Assembly: GCA_002342665.1 (NCBI GenBank)
Contig: DDQK01000037.1
Coordinates: 61,114 to 125,113, forward strand
Source: Prevotella sp. UBA2444
Lineage (GTDB): Bacteria > Bacteroidota > Bacteroidia > Bacteroidales > Bacteroidaceae
Direction: 5' to 3'
DNA: 64,000 nucleotides
A program made the translations under genes and the position numbers. The notes under the pieces were generated by a model. It made no database searches. It had not been told where the DNA came from and saw nothing but the letters and a program-made list of their open reading frames with translations. Position 1 is the stretch's first letter; each line of letters opens with the position of its first letter. Below are positions 59,417-64,000 of the stretch, in pieces.

Positions 59417-60853
59417 TTATTCGTAATCAACTAAAGATATAGGACCGAGGCTGTTATCCTCAGGATTCTCAAATCTGGTAAATTCACCACGGAACTTTAA
59501 CAGCACATCGCCAGTGGCACCCTTACGGTGCTTTGCAATGATAATCTGCGCCATGCCGTGTAGGTCTCTACCGTTATCATCTTGATAAATATTATAGTAC
59601 TCTGGCCGATTTACGAAAATTACTATATCTGCATGCTGCTCGATAGCCCCAGATTCTCGAAGATCACTGAGTCGTGGACGCTTGCCCTCCAGTCCCTCGC
59701 GGTTTTCCACACCACGATTAAGCTGGCATAAAGCAATTACAGGGATTTTAAGTTCCTTGGCAAGATTTTTGAGATATTCGGTAATTTTCGCAACCTCTTC
59801 TTGTCGGTTAGCGAATCGCATACCATTGGCATTGAGTAATTGTAGGTAATCAACCATAATGATCTTCACCCCATTTTCGTGTACCATACGGCGGGCTGTC
59901 ACTTGCAAATCAAAGATGGAAAGACCAGGCGTGTCATCCACGAACATAGGAATGTCAAGGAGATAGTTAACTCGTTTGTCGAGCCGATTCCATTCGTCAC
60001 GTCGTAACTGTCCACTTAGAATCTTAGATCCTTCGATTTCGCATACATTAGAAATCAAGCGACTTACGAGTTGTTCATTTGACATTTCAAGAGAGAAGAC
60101 CCCCATAGGCACCTTGTAGTCGGCAGCAATATTCTTTGCCATAGAGAGACCAAACGATGTTTTTCCCATCGCAGGTCTTCCTGCAATGATTATTAAATCA
60201 GATGATTGCCAGCCAGAGGTTATCCCGTCGAGTTTATAATAGCCGGATGGAACACCCGTCAATCCATCTGTATTTGCTGCAGCGGCCTGAATATTCTGGA
60301 TGGTCTGCGATATAACAGGATTAATCTGCGTATAATCCTTCTTCATATTACGCTGGCTCAGTTCAAAAAGCGAACCTGCGGCCTCTTGCATCAGATCGTC
60401 GACATCATTGGTCTCGTCGAAGGCCTTAGTCTCAATGATGCTGGCATAGGATATTAGCTGACGAGCGAGCGATTTTTGTGCTACAATATTGGCGTGATAC
60501 TCGATATTGGCTGATGATGCAACGCGGGAACTGAGTTCTGTCACATAAGCAGGCCCCCCCACATCCTCCAATGTGCCGTTCTTGGCCAACTTATCTGTGA
60601 CTGTCAGGATGTCTATAGGTTTACCCTCAATAGCTAAGTCACGGATGGCCTCGTAAACCATCTGATTGCGAGGTTCATAGAAACTGTCAGGGTGGAGTGT
60701 CTTACACACGATGGAATAGGCATCCTTGTCAATCATCAGTGCACCGATAACGGCTTTCTCTACCTCAGGTGCCTGAGGCTGAATATGATTTGTATTACCT
60801 ACTGGCTGTTGCCTACGGTGATTGCGACGGTTGATGTTATTTTGTTCAGACAT
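59417..60853 (-). CDS. dnaB: Replicative DNA helicase DnaB
   Basis: 478 residues: N-terminal domain (APEVEKAVIGALMIDKDA), linker, then a RecA-like domain with Walker A GRPAMGKTS (225-233), Walker B IIMVDYLQLL and SDLRESGAIEQHADIVIFV. It is close to chromosomal DnaB in size, so the element brings its own hexameric helicase. Overlaps the upstream gene by 8 bp. Confidence 0.95.
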   Translation of the reverse strand: MSEQNNINRRNHRRQQPVGNTNHIQPQAPEVEKAVIGALMIDKDAYSIVCKTLHPDSFYEPRNQMVYEAIRDLAIEGKPIDILTVTDKLAKNGTLEDVGGPAYVTELSSRVASSANIEYHANIVAQKSLARQLISYASIIETKAFDETNDVDDLMQEAAGSLFELSQRNMKKDYTQINPVISQTIQNIQAAAANTDGLTGVPSGYYKLDGITSGWQSSDLIIIAGRPAMGKTSFGLSMAKNIAADYKVPMGVFSLEMSNEQLVSRLISNVCEIEGSKILSGQLRRDEWNRLDKRVNYLLDIPMFVDDTPGLSIFDLQVTARRMVHENGVKIIMVDYLQLLNANGMRFANRQEEVAKITEYLKNLAKELKIPVIALCQLNRGVENREGLEGKRPRLSDLRESGAIEQHADIVIFVNRPEYYNIYQDDNGRDLHGMAQIIIAKHRKGATGDVLLKFRGEFTRFENPEDNSLGPISLVDYE

Positions 60854-61622
60854 TATGACCCTCCTTTCTTAAATAATCTTCTGGGGTATAGCCGTAGCGA
60901 CATACGAATGAACGGCGAGCGTCCATCATTGTATCATCGTTATATCCCCATTTATTATCAATTAGTGCTAATGCAGACTCCGTAATGGATTCCTTCGTAT
61001 CCTGCGGAATTTTCCGTTTCCCGAAGCCCGACAAAATCCTATCCTTAGGATTGTCAGCAGAGTTGTTGCCATTTTGTTGGCAGAACTCTTCCCAGGTCAT
61101 GAGGTACGACTTCTCTTCTTCTTTCCTTTGTTGGGAAAGAAGTTTATCACGTCTACAAATGGCCGTCCCACGCTTCTCACGAACCCATTTGGTTAGTTTA
61201 GCCATAACAGTTTCCATTTCAATAGCACCATAAAAACTTTCAGAATCCGGGTGCTTAAAAAAATAGTAAAAGAAAAGTGCTACCTCTGTTTCCTTCAAAT
61301 ATGAGAACTTTTCATATATCATCTGGCTCAGCATGCTTATCTGAATCTCATTCAACTTTAACTTGTAGTTGGTGGCCACGTTCAGCATGTTTAAATATGT
61401 TGCAATAACACCCTGGCCAGCTTTCACACCAGTTTGGAGATTTAGTTCACGCAAAGTTGGATGATTGCCAAATAAACAATCCTCAGTATTCCTACAGGTA
61501 CCCATCATGTAACTAAATATCCTAAGATAATCCTCATCTGTAAAACTCTTATGTTGGATCGTTGAAGAAATCAATGACAGTATTCCTGCTGTTTGTCTTT
61601 GTTGTTTGTTGTTTGTTTCCAT
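60846..61622 (-). CDS. Putative helicase loader
   Basis: 258 residues, helical, no ATPase motif. It lies between the initiator and DnaB and overlaps both (74 bp with the initiator). It might be a DnaB loader of the DnaD/DnaT-like kind, with a C-terminal part RSFVCRYGYTPEDYLRKEGH. The role is inferred only from position. Confidence 0.5.
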   Translation of the reverse strand: METNNKQQRQTAGILSLISSTIQHKSFTDEDYLRIFSYMMGTCRNTEDCLFGNHPTLRELNLQTGVKAGQGVIATYLNMLNVATNYKLKLNEIQISMLSQMIYEKFSYLKETEVALFFYYFFKHPDSESFYGAIEMETVMAKLTKWVREKRGTAICRRDKLLSQQRKEEEKSYLMTWEEFCQQNGNNSADNPKDRILSGFGKRKIPQDTKESITESALALIDNKWGYNDDTMMDARRSFVCRYGYTPEDYLRKEGHNV

Positions 61623-63078
61623 AATCGCTATAATCTAATAACCATTTTTTGTCAATCACACTAAATAATAGATTTGTAGCATCTTCCCAGTTTCTCATGG
61701 GCTTATTCGTTTTCTTACAGAACGCACGGAAATTAACATCAAGACGATGAAGAACCTCATCTTGGGCGAGATTAAAATCTCTCGCAGCTCTGTCGCAGAT
61801 CTCATAGCATTTCTTCATGGACTCAATCTTTCCGTCAATGTTATCCGGCCAATCGGCGTTGTCGGGCCAAGGATGCGATTTGGTCTGATGATTTGTACTC
61901 TTTTCAGAAGGTTCTTTCCCCAGCCCAAAATCACACCATAAGGCTGACAGTAGTATATTCCTGCGCTCCTTCTTCGATTTCTTCTTATATCTTGTGCGGT
62001 GATCCCTTACTTTCCAAAGAACCATCTCTGAAAGGTTTTGACCATCAGATTCCCGTTCTTGAATCTGCTTGATTATGTCAGCAATATATTTCTTTGAGTC
62101 AAGAACATAGCCAAGTTCTTTTTCCAGCTCTGTAATGTTGTTAATCTCCTCATAAGAGTCAAACATTTCAAGCTGAACTGCATCTTGGTGCTCTTTTTGA
62201 GTATCGTTTATTGGCCTTTTTCGTATAAAAAATCGAAAACTATCTTTTGGTGGACGACCAACCCTTTTTGTCCCTGTAAAAGAAGTTTTCAGATCCAACC
62301 AGAACTCGGTTTTACCCTGTGAATAAAGATCCTTAAGAACATCGCAAGCAGGAACTAAAACGTCCTTTAAAAGATGATCAACACGCATATTTCTGACGGG
62401 GACTATAATATACTCTGTTCCGTCTTTACTGATGTCGGTCATCAGGTCAAAAGAAAATTTCTGACGCAGTTCTGTGACACTCCAGTTGAAGAAAGGATCA
62501 TTTCCCCTGTTGTAATAGTTTTTCCAACTACATGCTTCCTCATAGAGTATGCCGGCATATATGTTCATTTCTTTAATTTCATCCAGGAGGTCGATGGAAC
62601 AAGGCGAATAATTGTTTTCCATTGTGTAACTTGAAGATACATGGTATCTGAGCAAAGGATTGAACACAAATGTACAGTTACCGTCTGAATCCACATCATT
62701 ATAACTCAATAGAGGGAGACTGCAATATTTGCGCTTACCATTCTTGTTTGTCGTGTCCCAAACTATGTAAGGACGCGAATGGAGTATGTCAAGCCTGGTC
62801 TTGAAGGTTGACAACGCGCGTGATGGATTCCTCTCAGTATTTACACCCACTTCTGCTGCCTTAACGTGAACTGTGAAAAAACGTTCAAGTTCCGATGGAA
62901 GTAGTTTTTTCTGATCTAACTTTATAATTTCGTCAATTTTGTCACCAAACCTATCGACAAATAAACGAATCAGAGCCTGACAGCACTTATCAAGGGGTTT
63001 CTCTGTCGGTATCTGCAACCGGCGGAGAAAAGGAGTCGAGAATATCGTCTCTCCATGATGCAACTGAACACCGTTCAT
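61549..63078 (-). CDS. Plasmid-type replication initiator (Rep_3-like)
   Basis: 509 residues, larger than most RepB/Rep_3 initiators. The winged-helix pairs are recognisable (LKTRLDILHSRPYIV-like strand, FNWSVTELRQKFSFD, RVGRPPKDSFRFFIRKRP); the last is typical at the end of the second wing domain. A long extra C-terminal domain of about 200 residues follows. It should bind iterons; candidates are at 41596 and 31305. Together with DnaB and ParA it shows that the element can replicate. Confidence 0.7.
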   Translation of the reverse strand: MNGVQLHHGETIFSTPFLRRLQIPTEKPLDKCCQALIRLFVDRFGDKIDEIIKLDQKKLLPSELERFFTVHVKAAEVGVNTERNPSRALSTFKTRLDILHSRPYIVWDTTNKNGKRKYCSLPLLSYNDVDSDGNCTFVFNPLLRYHVSSSYTMENNYSPCSIDLLDEIKEMNIYAGILYEEACSWKNYYNRGNDPFFNWSVTELRQKFSFDLMTDISKDGTEYIIVPVRNMRVDHLLKDVLVPACDVLKDLYSQGKTEFWLDLKTSFTGTKRVGRPPKDSFRFFIRKRPINDTQKEHQDAVQLEMFDSYEEINNITELEKELGYVLDSKKYIADIIKQIQERESDGQNLSEMVLWKVRDHRTRYKKKSKKERRNILLSALWCDFGLGKEPSEKSTNHQTKSHPWPDNADWPDNIDGKIESMKKCYEICDRAARDFNLAQDEVLHRLDVNFRAFCKKTNKPMRNWEDATNLLFSVIDKKWLLDYSDYGNKQQTTKTNSRNTVIDFFNDPT

Positions 63079-63106
63079 ACTTTTAAACCTTATTTTTCAG
63101 GAGTTA

Positions 63107-63469
63107 CTACTTATCTGTCGGTATGCGAGCCAGACAACCGTTCTCTTCCTGGAACTTCTGAAAAAGCTGTATGGCTTTCTCTGCATCGGTGATAATGACA
63201 CGGCCATTCTGAGTCACGGCATCCTTGATGATAGTTTTCTTCAGCTTCTGGGCTGTAGGGTTAGAACACCCAAAAAGGGATGCAATGCCATTGACCCCCT
63301 TCACGTAGCGCCGGTCTGGGTCTTGGAGCATTCTCTTTATAACCTCTTTGGAAGGATGTTCAGAATCCCATTTCTCAAACAACTTACCAAATAGCTGCTC
63401 GGTCAAATCTGCGTACTGGCCCACTGTCAGGTGCCATAGAGGTGTCTCGCGAGAGTAATTTACTTCCAT
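63107..63469 (-). CDS. DUF3853-type protein
   Basis: 120 residues: LWHLTVGQYADLTEQLF at the start, then YVKGVNGIASLFGCSNPTAQ and KKTIIKDAVTQNGRVIITDA. This matches DUF3853, small DNA-binding-like proteins (HTH at GIASLFGCSNPTAQKLK) from Bacteroidales elements. First gene of the replication operon, under the 24-bp motif promoter. It may control replication. Confidence 0.75.
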   Translation of the reverse strand: MEVNYSRETPLWHLTVGQYADLTEQLFGKLFEKWDSEHPSKEVIKRMLQDPDRRYVKGVNGIASLFGCSNPTAQKLKKTIIKDAVTQNGRVIITDAEKAIQLFQKFQEENGCLARIPTDK

Positions 63470-63497
63470 ATTCCTAATATTTTTGTTTCTATGGGTG

Positions 63498-63569
63498 CAA
63501 AGAAAAGAAATTGTCCGTCCACTACCGAATTTTTAATAAACAAAGTCTTGATTTAACACATTTACGACC
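63498..63569 (-). promoter_or_regulatory. 24-bp element motif (copy 5) with -7-like box, replication operon
   Basis: On the minus strand the motif (63546-63569) is followed after 40 bp by TTTCTTTG (63498-63505), ahead of the DUF3853/rep operon. Confidence 0.7.
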
Positions 63570-63585
63570 AAAATGGAGTAAAGTT

Positions 63586-63650
63586 AGTCTTAAATTAGTT
63601 AAATCAAGAGATATTTCGCTCGCAATTAGGTCCTTTACCAAACCACTTTG
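63586..63650 (+). promoter_or_regulatory. 24-bp element motif (copy 6), divergent
   Basis: Variant AGTCTTAAATTAGTTAAATC plus AAGA (63586-63609) on the plus strand, 16 bp from copy 5 and divergent from it. A CCACTTTG at 63643-63650 could be the -7 box, at 33 bp rather than 40. Confidence 0.5.
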
Positions 63651-64000
63651 AATAATTTCTTTTTCTCTTTCCATATTGCACGATTGTTATAGCATTGCCC
63701 GCAGATGGGCTGGAGCACCCCTGACAGAGAAACGGCTGCACATCCCGTTGCTATAACAATCGTGACTTCTCCAAGGAGCAGTTTAGAATGTCGGGATGGC
63801 AGCCGTATAGTGATGGCTATCCATATGTCTACAATCTGGGCATTAAAAAACCCAACTTGAATCAAGATGGGGCGATGTCCGTCGCTCCTCGGCGTAGTCT
63901 ACTACGATTGTTATAGCGATTGCAAAGTTACAAAGTATTTTCGAAACTGCCAAAGAATATACATTTTTTAACTATTTTGCACAGCGACCGGGGAAAATTC
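63651..64000. repeat. Three ACGATTGTTATAGC repeats with a perfect 16-bp inverted pair
   Basis: CACGATTGTTATAGCA (63679-63694) is perfectly inverted at 63749-63764, and ACGATTGTTATAGC occurs again at 63904-63917. A minus-strand -7 box TAACTTTG follows at about 63921-63928. No supported gene in this stretch; the short minus-strand frame is broken by the repeats' symmetry. Confidence 0.65.

Noticed and set aside
63635..63865. 76-codon minus-strand open frame near the right edge
   Set aside because: Most of it is repeat and hairpin sequence, and the product has no protein-like pattern.
1..64000. CRISPR array
   Set aside because: No series of regularly spaced identical repeats with unique spacers was seen; the tandem arrays have units under 10 bp and the iterons have no spacers.

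Overview
The window looks like Bacteroidales DNA, probably Prevotella or Bacteroides. Most transcripts start from a -33 TTTG / -7 TAnnTTTG promoter with 19-20 bp between the boxes, ribosome binding sites are mostly absent, and several families are typical of this order (HU-like HU-HIG protein, DUF4248, DUF5053, DUF3853, TraJ of Bacteroides conjugative elements). There are three blocks: a G+C-rich prophage (1 to about 26.7 kb), a short chromosomal piece (mutS2 and tRNA-Ser, 26.9-29.7 kb), and a lower-G+C mobile element with its own replication, partition and mobilization genes (about 29.7 kb to the right edge, which is not its end).

Prophage: read leftwards on the minus strand, the packaging and structural genes run S49-type protease, major capsid protein, several virion proteins, a terminase-adjacent gene, large terminase, a DUF5053 gene, portal-like protein, four tail or connector proteins and an HU-like protein. 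Most are joined by 4-bp ATGA overlaps. The early genes (17.3-24.8 kb) include a TOPRIM-SF3 primase-helicase, a DUF4406 protein, a P22-type antirepressor and a LuxR-type regulator. Divergent HTH regulators at 24.6-26.0 kb form the likely lysogeny switch. No integrase is visible, and the left end lies outside the window.

Mobile element: a YefM/YoeB-like toxin-antitoxin pair, a single-stranded DNA binding protein, a cluster of small genes, a MobV relaxase with a likely oriT, and a transfer region with a TraJ-like membrane protein, three related exported helical proteins and three proteins that share a C-terminal tail. On the minus strand from the right, one long array runs DUF3853, replication initiator, putative helicase loader, DnaB, ParA, a ribbon-helix-helix partner, then a Wadjet-type defence operon (jetA, jetB, jetC, jetD) with a fifth winged-helix gene. 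No VirB4 or VirD4 homologue is visible, so transfer either depends on genes to the right or on a helper.

The most unusual material is in the element. (1) The Wadjet operon is split into three cassettes, each preceded by a perfect 32-bp repeat, and it ends in an extra overlapping gene. (2) A 24-bp motif lies exactly 40 bp upstream of a -7-like octamer at five promoters serving transfer, replication and RNA genes, so one regulator may control the whole element. (3) Two families of repeats keep their helices by compensatory base changes and look like structured RNAs. (4) Two further noncoding transcripts have clear promoters and terminators. (5) Neighbouring transfer-region proteins share a C-terminal tail that could be a secretion signal.
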